A stretch of 64,000 bases of DNA from the NCBI RefSeq assembly GCF_003096035.1, contig NZ_CP029186.1:3268001-3332000 (forward strand). Reading direction: 5' to 3'. Each line of letters starts with the position of its first letter. Within the stretch, counting starts at the first letter, position 1. Origin of the DNA: Flavobacterium album (GTDB taxonomy: Bacteria; Bacteroidota; Bacteroidia; Flavobacteriales; Flavobacteriaceae). The notes beneath the pieces were generated by a model. The model searched no databases, had not been told where the DNA came from, and saw only the letters and a list, made by a program, of their open reading frames with translations. Shown here piece by piece: positions 27,579-37,183 of this stretch. Made by a program: the position numbers and the translations under genes.

Positions 27579-28142
27579 ATGAGCACCAACATCAGGATCA
27601 AACGGATCTGTGATTTCTGCTTACAGGAATTTACAGCAAAAACAACGCGGACAAAGTACTGTTCGCACAAATGCAACAGCCGGGCCTATAAGGCTGGCCA
27701 ACGACAGTCAAAAATTGAAAAAAGCAATGCGGAGACAGCCAGGGTTATCACAACCGACCTTGACAAATTGAAGCAGCGCGAGTTCCTAAGCATTACTCAG
27801 GCCGGACTGCTGTTTGGTATCAGCCGACGGACAATTTACAGGTTGATTGACCGGGGATATATTAACATCGCAAAATTCGGTACCCGTACCGTAATCCGGA
27901 AATGCGACCTGGAAGCCTTCTTTGCTGTGCCGATCGTCCTCCAAAGATTGAAAGCCGTACAGGCATTCCCCGGAATTGAAAATTGTTATACCATTGGACA
28001 GGCACAATCTGAATTCAATATTTCACCGGTTGCACTGTACCATTTACTGCACCGCCACGGGATAATGAAATACTCCATTGGGAAGTTTACCTATGTACCT
28101 AAGTCAGAACTGGATGTGATATTTAAAGCGGTAGCAATATGA
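27579..28142 (+). CDS. Excisionase-like HTH protein with N-terminal zinc knuckle
   Basis: This 187-residue protein begins with a CDFC...YCSHKC zinc-ribbon-like motif. A MerR/excisionase-type helix-turn-helix follows (SITQAGLLFGISRRTIYRLI, residues ~70-110), and a second HTH-like unit lies near the C-terminus (TIGQAQSEFNISPVALYHLL). Proteins of this kind accompany tyrosine integrases in Bacteroidota elements and act as recombination directionality or regulatory factors. Its stop overlaps the integrase start by ATGA. Two HTH units in one polypeptide would suit binding to paired repeats in the leader. Confidence 0.82.
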   Translation: MSTNIRIKRICDFCLQEFTAKTTRTKYCSHKCNSRAYKAGQRQSKIEKSNAETARVITTDLDKLKQREFLSITQAGLLFGISRRTIYRLIDRGYINIAKFGTRTVIRKCDLEAFFAVPIVLQRLKAVQAFPGIENCYTIGQAQSEFNISPVALYHLLHRHGIMKYSIGKFTYVPKSELDVIFKAVAI

Positions 28143-29280
28143 AAAGGGTAACTGTTACATTGCGAAACAAACCTGTCAGTAAAGGTAGGGTGTCACTTTA
28201 TCTTGACTTCTATCCGGCCGTATTTGTTCCCGAGATCGGGAAGAAAACAAGGCGGGAATTCCTGAAGCTATACCTGCATGAAAAACCGAAGAGCTTCGGC
28301 GAGAAGCTGAACAACTCAGAAAATCAGCGTATGGCAGAACTTATATGTACGCGCCGCCGTAATGAAGTGAACAAAGAGTTCATTTATACCTCTTTTGAAC
28401 TGGAACAAATGCGTTTAAAGGAAATCAGCGAACGTTCCTTCCTGCAATATTTTAGAAAACAGGGAAGTAAAAGAGATGGTAATAATGCTGAAATATGGGA
28501 AACGGCCATTTGCCATTTTGAGAATTTTATTGACGGTAAGCAACCATCCTTCAGTGACATCACAATCCCATTTGTGGACGATTTCCGGGAGTACCTGCTA
28601 AACGCAAAAAGCCGTAGGAACACAGGTAAAAAAATTTCTCGCAACACGGCTTTGTCTTACTTCAATAAACTGAAGACAACACTAAAAAAAGCATACAAGG
28701 AAGGTTTGTTGCAAACCGACGTGAATGCTGGTATAGAAGGTATCACCGAGCAGGAATCGCAGAGGAATTATCTGAATATGGAAGAAGCTACAGCATTGTT
28801 CAGGACGCCTTGTAAAAGTGAGATAGTAAAGCGGGTAAGCATCTTTTCCATACTGACCGGCCTGAGATATTCGGACATCGCCAAGCTTAAATGGAAAGAG
28901 ATAGAACATACATTTAACGATGGCTATTATATACGCTTTACCCAAAAAAAAACAGAGAAGCAGGAAAACCTGCCAATTTCAGAGCAGGCTTATAGTATAC
29001 TCAGCAGTGCTGCCAATGGAAATGAGTTGGTGTTTCCGTGCCTGAAGAATGGGAATTTGACCGTCTTGTGCCGTTGTGGGTTCAGGCTGCAGGGATAACG
29101 AAACACATAACATTTCACTGTTTTAGGCATACCTATGCAACGTTACAGATTGCCGGGGGTACAGACCTGCTGACGGTTTCTAAAATGCTTGGCCATAAAA
29201 GCGTGAAGACTACACAGATTTATGCAAAAGTTGTTGACCAAAGAAAAAGGGAAGCTACCGACAAGATTAATTTGTCTTAG
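28139..29280 (+). pseudogene. Tyrosine integrase disrupted by a frameshift
   Basis: The first frame (28139-29098) encodes the SAM-like core-binding domain and the first half of the catalytic domain, with the first catalytic Arg in LTGLRYSDIAKLKW. It shifts out of frame near 29040-29070. The second frame (to 29280) carries the rest: HCFRHTYAT supplies His and Arg, LGHKSVKTTQIYAK supplies His and the Tyr nucleophile. The two pieces join if one missing base is restored, giving about 380 residues. I see no slippery heptamer at the junction, so decay or a sequencing error is more likely than programmed shifting. If decayed, the element cannot excise by itself. Confidence 0.85.
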
Positions 29281-29290
29281 CTTCCCTTTT
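29245..29290. terminator. Bidirectional terminator at integrase end
   Basis: A 13-bp perfect stem (AAAAGGGAAGCTA with TAGCTTCCCTTTT) brackets a second, 5-bp stem (GACAA with TTGTC). It overlaps the last codons of the integrase and lies 15 bp from the stop of the convergent HTH gene. A- and T-runs on both sides allow termination in both directions. Confidence 0.75.
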
Positions 29291-29305
29291 AAACTGTGTA
29301 TATAA

Positions 29306-29614
29306 TTACAGCTGTCTTTTTACGAGTTCCTCATTAGTAAGCATCTTTCCACTTTCGATCCAGGCAGTGAGTTCCGATTTGGAGAAATATAGCCGCTTCC
29401 CTTTCTTAAAGACAGGTATTTCATTCCTACTGACCTTCGAGTACAGCGTTGCCACGGAAAGGTTGAGGAACTGGGCAGCTTCGTTAACGCTGAATAACTG
29501 GTCTTCGGTCTTTTGGCGAGGCCCAATGCTTTTTAGAAGTGACTCAATATGATCCATCTTATCAAGAAGCTTGCCCATTAGTTTTGGTATTTGGTCGAAT
29601 GTAAATGGCTTCAT
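29306..29614 (-). CDS. Small MerR/excisionase-family HTH protein
   Basis: This 102-residue protein has a winged helix-turn-helix domain in residues ~43-90: LFSVNEAAQFLNLSVATLYS, VFKKGKRLYFSK and LTAWIES. It is the standard layout of the helix-turn-helix proteins that precede mobilisation or excision genes in Bacteroidota. It faces the integrase end to end. It probably regulates or directs excision or transfer functions of the element, most of which are not present in this window. Confidence 0.82.
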   Translation of the reverse strand: MKPFTFDQIPKLMGKLLDKMDHIESLLKSIGPRQKTEDQLFSVNEAAQFLNLSVATLYSKVSRNEIPVFKKGKRLYFSKSELTAWIESGKMLTNEELVKRQL

Positions 29615-30014
29615 ATTTTTAGGCTTAATTGATGATAGAAACTGACGGCAGTATCATAACCTGATAGAAATACAATTTGTGCTACGCCCCTGAATCTCGG
29701 CTTTTGTCCTGAGATAAACGCTTTGAATTAACGAGGGATCGTCATTTCCCGGGGCTGTGATTGTTTATTACTTCTAATAATCGGAGCCAGCTATCATTAA
29801 CTTTTTATGTATTATAATTCTGTGTCGCTAATTCTATATGTAAGCTGCATAGCACATACTAACATTTACATTCACGAACCATTGATATTTTAATGCGGCG
29901 TTTCCATTTTCACTATTCTGTAGTTTGGTAAACACAATATGCCCAGAGCAGGCATTTGGGCCGTCACTATAGTTTAATCCGGCAGATAGATCCTGCTGCC
30001 CTTATTTTTTTTGA
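29615..30014. other. Intergenic junction between mobile remnant and OmpA gene
   Basis: These 400 bp contain no ORF that I can support. They hold the promoter region of the leftward HTH gene, then AT-rich sequence that runs directly into a T-run and an in-frame TGA just before the OmpA ATG. The signal-peptide part of the OmpA gene should lie here but is absent, so this is a probable recombination junction. Confidence 0.45.
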
Positions 30015-31823
30015 ATGAAGGCTCATAACGCAGGTAGCCATAAGCTCTATGCGCGCTATGAATATGTAGATGCGGCAAAAGCTTACGAAAAGCTGGACAA
30101 GAAAGACCCTTACGTATACGCCCAAATAGCCGACAGCTACTACAATGTATTCAACAGCAAGGAAGCGGTAAAATGGTACCCTAAAGCCATAGAAGGCAGC
30201 ACCGATGCCGAGATCTACTGGCGCTATGCCCAGATGCTCAAGGCCGAAGGCAAATATGAGGAGGCCAACGCACAGATGCAGAAATTTGCATCGATGGCCC
30301 CTGGTGATACAAGGGCAGTAGAATTTAAGAAGGACCCGAACTACCTTCCTAAATTAAGGAACCAGGCCAAATTGTTCGATGAGAAAGTGCTTGACATCAA
30401 CGATAAGAAATACGGCTCTTTCGGGGCAGTGCTTTCGGATGACAACACGCTGTACTTTACCAGCGCAAGGAATACCTCACGCAGGAACTACGGATGGAGC
30501 GAAGAGCCATTCCTTGATATGTACACGGCAACCTACAATGCCAACGGTACCTACAGCGAGCCGGCATTGCTTCCTGAGGTGAACAGCCGCTACCATGACG
30601 GCCCGGCCTCTGTAACCGCCGACGGCAACACGATGTACTTCTCGAGCGAGAGCTTCAAGGAGCGCAAAGAGTACGAGAGGGACAGGGAAAACAACCTGAA
30701 GCTTGGCCAGGTATGGCTTTTCAGGGCAAAAAAAGTAAACGGCAAATGGGGCGATATCGAACCGGTACCGTTCAACAATAAAATGTGGTCGACAGGCAAC
30801 CCTGCCATCAGCAAGGACGGTAAGACATTGTACTTTTCTTCCGACAGGGAAGGCACTATGGGAGGCAACGACATCTGGAAAGTAGAAGTGAACGGCGACA
30901 GCTACGGCGAGCCGGTAAACCTTGGGCCAAAAGTGAACACCACAGGAAGGGAAAGCTTCCCGTTCATCACCGATGACAACAAGCTGTACTTCTCCTCCGA
31001 TGGCCACAAAGGCTTCGGATCATTAGACGTGTTCATGATCGACCTTAACAAAGGCACCGATGCCATCAACGTAGGAGCCCCTGTAAACGGCCCTAAAGAT
31101 GACTTCGCCTTTACCTTCAACACCAAGAACAATATTGGTTTCTTCTCCTCAAACCGTGACGGCTTTGACAAGATCTACAGCGCGACACCATTATGCGCGG
31201 TAGAAGCCATCGTACAGGTAAGGGACAAAAAGACGCTTCAGGCGCTTCCGGGAGCCAAAGTGGCGATACTTGACGAGAAGAACAACGTGATCGAGACCAG
31301 GACAGCCGATGCCAAAGGTATGGTAACCTACACTGTAGATTGCAACAGGGCTTACGGGCTTCAGGGCAGCATGGAAAAATACAGCAACGGCACAGCCAAG
31401 GTACCTGCAGGCAAAGGGCCGCAGGCTAACGTAAACCTTGACCTTGATCCGATCGTTGTAGTTCCGGACCAGCCGGTGATCGTGCTTGACGATGTCTTCT
31501 TTGAATTCAACAAGAGCAACATCACCAAAGAAGGCGCTTTTGTACTGGATAACTTAGTAGAGACAATGAAAAAATACCCTGAGCTTGTAATCATGGTAAA
31601 ATCGCATACCGATAACCGCGGCAGTGACAAATACAACATGGCGCTGTCTAACCGCAGGGCGAAATCTACGGTACAGTATGTGATCTCCAAAGGCATAGCC
31701 AAGGCGCGCATCTCTGGCGAAGGCTATGGCGAGAGCCAGCCTAAGGTAGACTGCGGAGCTAACTGCACAGAAGAGCAGTATGCACAAAACCGCCGTTCAG
31801 AGTTCATTATCGTAAAGAAATAG
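30015..31823 (+). CDS. OmpA-family protein with TPR and beta-propeller, 5'-truncated
   Basis: This 602-residue product has TPR-like repeats (residues ~10-100), WD40/PD40 propeller repeats (DDNTLYFTSAR, DGKTLYFSSDR, DNKLYFSSDG) to ~400, a small Ig/CarboxypepD-like domain, and a C-terminal OmpA peptidoglycan-binding domain (residues ~490-600, SHTDNRGSDKYNMALSNRRA). Homologues in Flavobacteria begin with a signal peptide just before the YxYVDAAKAYEKL region. Here the ATG starts next to that region and is preceded by an in-frame TGA, so the export signal is missing. The usual PorP/SprF partner gene is also absent upstream. Most likely non-functional as an envelope protein. Its composition is core-like. 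Confidence 0.85.
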   Translation: MKAHNAGSHKLYARYEYVDAAKAYEKLDKKDPYVYAQIADSYYNVFNSKEAVKWYPKAIEGSTDAEIYWRYAQMLKAEGKYEEANAQMQKFASMAPGDTRAVEFKKDPNYLPKLRNQAKLFDEKVLDINDKKYGSFGAVLSDDNTLYFTSARNTSRRNYGWSEEPFLDMYTATYNANGTYSEPALLPEVNSRYHDGPASVTADGNTMYFSSESFKERKEYERDRENNLKLGQVWLFRAKKVNGKWGDIEPVPFNNKMWSTGNPAISKDGKTLYFSSDREGTMGGNDIWKVEVNGDSYGEPVNLGPKVNTTGRESFPFITDDNKLYFSSDGHKGFGSLDVFMIDLNKGTDAINVGAPVNGPKDDFAFTFNTKNNIGFFSSNRDGFDKIYSATPLCAVEAIVQVRDKKTLQALPGAKVAILDEKNNVIETRTADAKGMVTYTVDCNRAYGLQGSMEKYSNGTAKVPAGKGPQANVNLDLDPIVVVPDQPVIVLDDVFFEFNKSNITKEGAFVLDNLVETMKKYPELVIMVKSHTDNRGSDKYNMALSNRRAKSTVQYVISKGIAKARISGEGYGESQPKVDCGANCTEEQYAQNRRSEFIIVKK

Positions 31824-31849
31824 TACTCAACAAACCAATCAATACCCTA

Positions 31850-31875
31850 AAAGCGGTTCCGGAAGGAACCGCTTT
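31850..31875. terminator. Terminator after OmpA gene
   Basis: An 11-bp perfect stem (AAAGCGGTTCC with GGAACCGCTTT) around a short loop lies 27 bp after the stop. The following sequence is AT-rich rather than a pure T-run. Confidence 0.75.
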
Positions 31876-32662
31876 AAATTTAAATATTTCTACTTATCAC
31901 ACATGGGATTACTATTTGAGCACTAAAAAACTTAGCAACAATGCGATCTGGTAGCAGCCAACTAAGAACTACAAACCTAAGTCATTTTAACAATTTATTA
32001 CTTACAGCCCAACCTTTAAGCTTAAAATATATCATTTAAATTACTTGAAACATAACAGTAACTATGCATTATATAAATAACATCATACTTTGCAAAACAT
32101 ATATATGGATGCACTGGACACCGAACAATTGAAAATATATTAAAAAACTTAGCCAATAAATTTCTTTAGCAATTAGATGTCCAACATAACGCATTATTCC
32201 CGATATGATTTTCAACGCTTGGCTGGAAAATATGTCGGGCGACTCTGAACCACACCCTTCCATTCGGCAGTCTTTAAACATGTTACAATATTTTGTGTCA
32301 AATTCGGGGCAATCCACTTTTGAAAATTAGAAAACATCAGTAAAACATATAGGTTTCCGGACTTAGATTCGATTCCCGGAGCTGATTTCACTTCATATTA
32401 TCCCACTTGTAAAAGAGCCACCAGTAATGGTTTGGCGCATATTGGCATTTATCTGGTTCCTTAGAACGCTACCTGGGCGGAAAGGGTCAAACGTCCCAGG
32501 GTCGGATACTCCCGCTTTTGTTTCACAATATGCATTTGCCTTTGAAAGTATCCATAAGGTATTTTATTATCTGTATGATTATCTTATCGTCAAAGTGGTG
32601 CCTCATGCCTGTCTTTGTATTGTAGCTTTTTTTCAAGATTTTCACGTGCCTAAATAAAAGAT
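31876..32662. other. AT-rich gene-poor stretch
   Basis: About 790 bp have no gene I can support. Short ORFs here lack family features. Two segments around 32345-32385 and 32470-32525 resemble isolated tRNA T-arms, but no full cloverleaf forms. The stretch reads as decayed sequence in the integration zone. Confidence 0.4.
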
Positions 32663-32961
32663 GAGCTGAAGAAGAGTTCCGGCGCTGCGTCTCTGTCAAT
32701 ACGTATCATAATGATGTGTTCTTCAAGAAAAACAGCAGTAAGCTAAATAGCCTGGATACGTTGGCCGAAGTAGCTTTTGAATTCTACCCTGATACAATCC
32801 TGTTATCATGCTATATCGATGAATCGGGCAGGCTGGAGAGGGCGCGTGAATACCTTGCTCAAAAATTTGGCAATTCTGGCTACCAACCGAAAATCATAGC
32901 CAAAATCCTCTACCAACCTGATGACTATCATCTAGGAGGTTATCGATATTTTTATCATTGA
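32663..32961 (+). pseudogene. Fragment resembling an OmpA C-terminal domain
   Basis: The open frame reads NDVFFKKNSSKLN, then LDTLAEV, YPDTILLSCYIDE and REYLAQKFG. The spacing is like the OmpA domain start (DVFFEFNKSN, YPEL, SHTDNRG) in the gene at 30015. The second half does not continue as OmpA and ends in an unrelated tail. No plausible start, signal peptide or upstream domains are present. It may be a relic of a second OmpA-family gene that lost its body during rearrangement. The similarity is weak. Confidence 0.35.
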
Positions 32962-32987
32962 TCCGGCAAAAAGCAAATTATAATACA

Positions 32988-34072
32988 ATGGATAAGTTAA
33001 CCTTGTCACGGAATGAGTTCTACGAACTTATATGGAGTGAGCCCCTCAGCAAGTTGTCAAAGAAATATGCACTTTCTGATAATGGGCTACGCAAGATGTG
33101 CAGGAAATACAATGTGTCCATCCCAAAGAATGGCTATTGGATGAAAATGAAGTTCAATAAGCCTGTCAAGCCCGAAAAGCTGCCCCCCTTTAAAATGAAA
33201 AAGGACGAGATAGAGATTTCCTAAGGGATGAGGGCAGTACGATCAATCTTGATGAATCCCCCGAAACACTTCTGGTACGCGAAATCAATGCGGACCCCGA
33301 TGCACCCCTCAGGGTGCCCGAAGAACTCGTAAAACCTCATCTCCTGATAAGGGAGACCAAACGGCACTGGGCTGATGTAAAGAAACATAAAATAGATTAC
33401 AATTATGATAAGAGCATCCCATACCTGAGTATCCATGTGCAAAACGAACACAGGCCAAGGGCGCTTCGCTTTTTTGATGTGCTTATAAAGCTATTGGAGC
33501 ATCGGGGGCACAAAGTCGTAACCCGCGGCCATGAGACGTTGGTGATTATCGGAGAGATCGAAACCCAAATTTCATTACGGGAGGCAAGCAACAGGGTATA
33601 CAGGACTGAACGGAATTGGACAACTTCCGATCTTGTACCTAACGGGAAGCTTATCTTTAAGGCAGGAAAATACTCCTGGGATAAGGAATGGCGTGATAAT
33701 AAAACGCTGTTGGAGGTTATGCTTGCCAAAATTGTGGCCAGGCTGGAGCTCGATGCGAAAAAGGAAGCGGAATGGCGCGAAAGGTCACGCCTCGCGGAGA
33801 TACAGCGCGCCGAAGAAGAACGTATACGGAGGGAGATAGAAGCAATACGCAAAGCAGGACAGGAAAAATTTGACCTGCTGCTTAAACAAGCGGAGCGCTT
33901 TGACAAAGCGCAGAAGATACGCGCTCTAGTCGCCGCTGCCCGGGCAAACGCGTTGGATGACGGTCAAATTTCACAAAAGAGGAAGGAATGGATAGAGTGG
34001 GCATCAAGGAAGGCGGACTAGTATGACCCGCTTTATGACATCAAGGACGATATTCTTGATATGGAGATTTAA
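32988..34072 (+). pseudogene. Broken second copy of the HTH/coiled-coil gene at 26079
   Basis: The ATG at 32988 begins LSRNEFYELIWSEPLSKL and GLRKMCRKYNVSIPKNGYW, clearly homologous to the intact protein at 26079. The frame closes with TAA near 33222; homology resumes in another frame (PEELVKPHLLIRETKRHWAD) and continues through a coiled coil. At 34019 a TAG replaces the Trp codon of the conserved ADWYDP tail, after which the frame reads on to a TAA at 34070-34072. A frameshift plus a nonsense change shows genuine decay rather than a single sequencing error. Confidence 0.8.
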
Positions 34073-34250
34073 TTATCGGACGCCTCCTTGATGAATTTAA
34101 ATTTCAAATGCATTTTATATATTCAATAGTTGCGCTCAAAAGGATTGTACGTCATGTTCTTAATTGGAATCTACCGATTTACCGTATTACGAATGAGTCT
34201 GAATATTTGCTACAGTCTAAAAGCATAAAAATGTAAACAATCCTCTAGTA

Positions 34251-34365
34251 GACAAAATAAACCATTAATTTTGGAAACGTATAGAAAATATTAATAAATC
34301 CCGTTAAGTAGGCCAATTTCTTTAAATCCTGCATAAAATGGTTTGGAATTTGTATACCTGGGTCA
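34251..34365. repeat. 115-bp imperfect direct repeat, left copy
   Basis: This segment matches 51288-51403 in the same orientation, with an identical 40-bp core at 34312-34351. On the minus strand both copies translate to the peptide IPNHFMQDLKKLAY preceded by an Asp-Pro, so they look like the tail of the same lost gene. The pair brackets the fructan locus. Confidence 0.65.
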
Positions 34366-34370
34366 TTCTT

Positions 34371-34405
34371 AAAAAAAGTGCTAAATCGAAAGATTTAGCA
34401 CTTTT
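34371..34405. terminator. Perfect hairpin terminator, possibly bidirectional
   Basis: A stem of about 13 bp (AAAGTGCTAAATC with GATTTAGCACTTT) and a GAAA tetraloop lie between runs of A and T. It directly follows the left direct repeat. Confidence 0.7.
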
Positions 34406-34604
34406 CTTGTTTAATAATCTTATAGAATATAAAATTATTAGATTTCTTGTAAGTTTTACTTTTGGTTTCGATGTCCAGAGTAGTCACCACGACAGGATTA
34501 AACCATTTAAACGTTATAAAAGAATGGTATTGAATATCGTTGGTATCTATTTTAATAGTAAATACATAAAGAATTTAAAACCAGTAATAGCTCCCACAAA
34601 AAAG

Positions 34605-34627
34605 GGGCAGCTACCCAAGCTGCCCCT
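34605..34627 (-). terminator. Terminator of the fructan operon
   Basis: A 9-bp perfect GC-rich stem (GGGGCAGCT with AGCTGCCCC) is followed on the minus strand by TTTTTTG. It lies 75 bp beyond the fructokinase stop, so it is the expected end of the leftward operon. Confidence 0.8.
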
Positions 34628-34701
34628 AACAAGGAAAATTCATCACTTCCTAAGTTAACCCAAACTTATGGAAATCACATTAACTAACCCCAAAATTTTT
34701 A

Positions 34702-35601
34702 TTATACGCCTTGCATTAGCGCTCCAATGTCTTCTTCCGTCACAACAGGGTTTGCGCCTGCCGATGCCGCTACAAGGGCCCCCACGGCACAGGCATAGTC
34801 TATGGTACGCTGCGGGTCCTGCCCTGAAAGCAGGCCCATAACAAGTGTTGCGAGGAACGAGTCGCCTGCACCTACCGTATCTACTACTTTTACCGGATAG
34901 CCATTATTACTGTAAAGGCTTCCCTCCCACATCAGCACGGCACCATGCTTGCCTTTGGTAGCACACATAGAGCGCGTCCCGGTTTTATGAGCTATAAATT
35001 CCATATTGTCTTCCAGTAAGGTGTAAGGCGAACCCATGCCAGCTGCGATCTCAAGCAGTTCTTCATCATTGAATTTAATAAAGCTTGCCGACCTGATAAG
35101 GCTTTCGATGGTTGCCTGCGTGTAATGCGGCGGACGCAGGTTGGCGTCAAACACCTTGTAAATATCATTTTGAAGAAGTTCCTCCAGCGAACGCTTTGAA
35201 GCTTCATCGCGGCACACGAGGCTGCCATAGATCAATACATCGGCATCACCTGCAAGGCTGCGCGCGTGATCTGTCAGGTCTATCTTATCCCAAGCAGACG
35301 GGTAACTTATCTCATAGCTTGCGCTGCCGCGCTCATTTACATATACATGTACTAATCCGGTAGGATATTCTTCTGTCCTTATTATACCAGTAGTATCCAG
35401 TCCCTGCGCTTTTACATAGTCTACAATTTCATCGCCATCGGCATCTTGCCCTACGCAGCTTATCATGGCTACTTCGCAACCAAGGCTTTGCATCCTGAGG
35501 GCCAGGTTTAACGGTGCGCCGCCTATTTTCTTACCATCGGCAAAAACGTCCCAAAGTACCTCGCCATACGATACCGCTTTAAGTTTCTTCGCTTTATTCA
35601 T
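34702..35601 (-). CDS. PfkB-family fructokinase
   Basis: This 299-residue sugar kinase has the N-terminal PfkB motif region (GGAPLNLALRMQSLGCEV) and the C-terminal signature DTVGAGDSFLATLVMGLLSG, which contains the catalytic Asp and the anion hole. It phosphorylates fructose released by the GH32 enzymes so that it can enter glycolysis. It is the last gene of the leftward operon, 18 bp after the GH32 lipoprotein. A fructokinase of this family is in the same position in Bacteroides fructan loci. Substrate is inferred from context. Confidence 0.9.
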   Translation of the reverse strand: MNKAKKLKAVSYGEVLWDVFADGKKIGGAPLNLALRMQSLGCEVAMISCVGQDADGDEIVDYVKAQGLDTTGIIRTEEYPTGLVHVYVNERGSASYEISYPSAWDKIDLTDHARSLAGDADVLIYGSLVCRDEASKRSLEELLQNDIYKVFDANLRPPHYTQATIESLIRSASFIKFNDEELLEIAAGMGSPYTLLEDNMEFIAHKTGTRSMCATKGKHGAVLMWEGSLYSNNGYPVKVVDTVGAGDSFLATLVMGLLSGQDPQRTIDYACAVGALVAASAGANPVVTEEDIGALMQGV

Positions 35602-35619
35602 TCAGATAATAATTATAAT

Positions 35620-37170
35620 TTAAGGCTTTAAAACCTGTAATCCTGTTACACTGGCAGTAGCTCCGCCGGTAGCTATAATCCCCCATTTTTGCTGATCACG
35701 GCCGTAAATACGGTTCGTTAATGCTACTTTACCATTTATATAAACCACACAAACGCTGCCGTCTGCAATAATATCGATGTTATATGCCGTGCCCTGAGAT
35801 ATAACCAGCGGCATGCGGGTAACCAGGTCGCCATTGCTGTTATAGGCGGCAATACGGTTCTGCGCGGGTTCCAACACAACTTTATAGTAGGTATTATCGC
35901 TTACATTAAAGTAAAAACCTGCCGCGCCTGTAGCATTTGTTAGCGAAAGCTGTGCACCAATGCGAACTTTTTTACCGGCTGCGCCAAAGGTTGCCATTGC
36001 AGTTCCCGACGTGCTGTTTAATGTATATCCCCCATTGCTTTCGGTTACAGTTCCGGTAGAAGATTCCATCGTTACAGGAGTATTTTGCGTAAACAATGTA
36101 CTTACCGCATCCGGCGCTTTTGTAGCCAGGGTGCCGTCAGAATTTTGTACCAGTTCATGTATTACAAGGTTACCTGCCCATTCCCTGCCGCCAGTGTCAT
36201 TTTCCGGTGCCTTGCGTGCGGCCCACCCAAAGGCATATCTCTTACTACCGTCTGATGCTGTTTTTGCGGCATAATAATATTCCCCGTCTATGAGGTCGTT
36301 CACGGGTTTTGTCCACGGTCCGTTAATACTTGTCGCCATGCGATAATGCGTGCCTTTGTTACCGCTCCAGTTTTCGCTGAACATCATATACCAGTAACTG
36401 CCCATTTTAAACACATCGGCGCACTCCATCATCAGGTAGCTGTCTTCAGGTGTAGTGGTATACAGCGGCCCTTCCGGTACCCAATTGCCACTGGCAGGGT
36501 CGGTAGTTGTAAATTTAAGCAAAACCGCTTTACGCGAAGGGTCGGTTTGCGTGCTTACAAGCATCCAGTATTTACCATCGTCAGGATTCTGGAATACCTG
36601 CGGGTCGCGGAAATCATAATCGTAATATCCTGCAGGCGCCGTTATTTTAAACGACGGCTGCTTGGTCCAGGTCTTCATATCGGTACTGGTGGCTAACAGT
36701 ACGCTTTCACGCGGGTTGTTCGCCATAAATGCTGCTATCTCATTATGCCCAGAGTAATAAAAGTAATAGGTACTGCCCACTTTAACCATGCTGCCTGTGC
36801 CCACCCCAAAATCGGGTTCGTCCTGCCCTCCGTAGGGTATCCTCTGCCCTTCGTATGTAAATGTGGAGAGGTTGGTAGTGCTATACTCGTGGATATCATG
36901 GAAACCTTTTCCTGCAGGTTTGTTTATGGCATCGTGCAAAAAGTAAATATGCCAGGTGCCATCTTCATAATACGGCATTACATCGCCGGTATAGCCTGCG
37001 CTATAGTACGGCTCGTCGCCGCCCATCCATTGCGATGGCGGTGCAGGGTAAATGCTGCTCATTTCTGTTTCGCCGCCCATTATCGAGCCGCCTATGTACT
37101 TATCGTCATTGGAGCACGAAAGGAACGAGAGTGTTATGGCCGCTGCTAACCCTATATATTTTAGTTTCAT
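35620..37170 (-). CDS. GH32 lipoprotein, surface fructanase
   Basis: Starting at the ATG at 37170 gives 516 residues with a lipoprotein signal ending at LSFLSCS, so it is probably membrane-anchored at the surface. An upstream start would add an unlikely 42-residue lead. The GH32 five-blade propeller is recognisable: GDVMPYYEDGTWHIYFLHD near the nucleophile, DFRDPQVF for the RDP transition-state motif, and MECADVF for the acid/base EC motif. A C-terminal beta-sandwich of about 180 residues follows. It corresponds in position to the endo-acting surface levanase of the Bacteroides locus. Endo specificity is inferred. Confidence 0.88.
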   Translation of the reverse strand: MKLKYIGLAAAITLSFLSCSNDDKYIGGSIMGGETEMSSIYPAPPSQWMGGDEPYYSAGYTGDVMPYYEDGTWHIYFLHDAINKPAGKGFHDIHEYSTTNLSTFTYEGQRIPYGGQDEPDFGVGTGSMVKVGSTYYFYYSGHNEIAAFMANNPRESVLLATSTDMKTWTKQPSFKITAPAGYYDYDFRDPQVFQNPDDGKYWMLVSTQTDPSRKAVLLKFTTTDPASGNWVPEGPLYTTTPEDSYLMMECADVFKMGSYWYMMFSENWSGNKGTHYRMATSINGPWTKPVNDLIDGEYYYAAKTASDGSKRYAFGWAARKAPENDTGGREWAGNLVIHELVQNSDGTLATKAPDAVSTLFTQNTPVTMESSTGTVTESNGGYTLNSTSGTAMATFGAAGKKVRIGAQLSLTNATGAAGFYFNVSDNTYYKVVLEPAQNRIAAYNSNGDLVTRMPLVISQGTAYNIDIIADGSVCVVYINGKVALTNRIYGRDQQKWGIIATGGATASVTGLQVLKP

Positions 37171-37183
37171 AGTGATTATTTTA

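Noticed and set aside
28139-29280. Programmed frameshift in the integrase
   Set aside because: No slippery heptamer or downstream structure is visible at the junction.
32345-32525. Two T-arm-like segments suggesting tRNA genes
   Set aside because: Neither has matching acceptor, D and anticodon arms upstream; they are at most debris.
32427-32657. A 76-residue ORF between the OmpA gene and the fragment
   Set aside because: No family features, and the surrounding sequence looks decayed.
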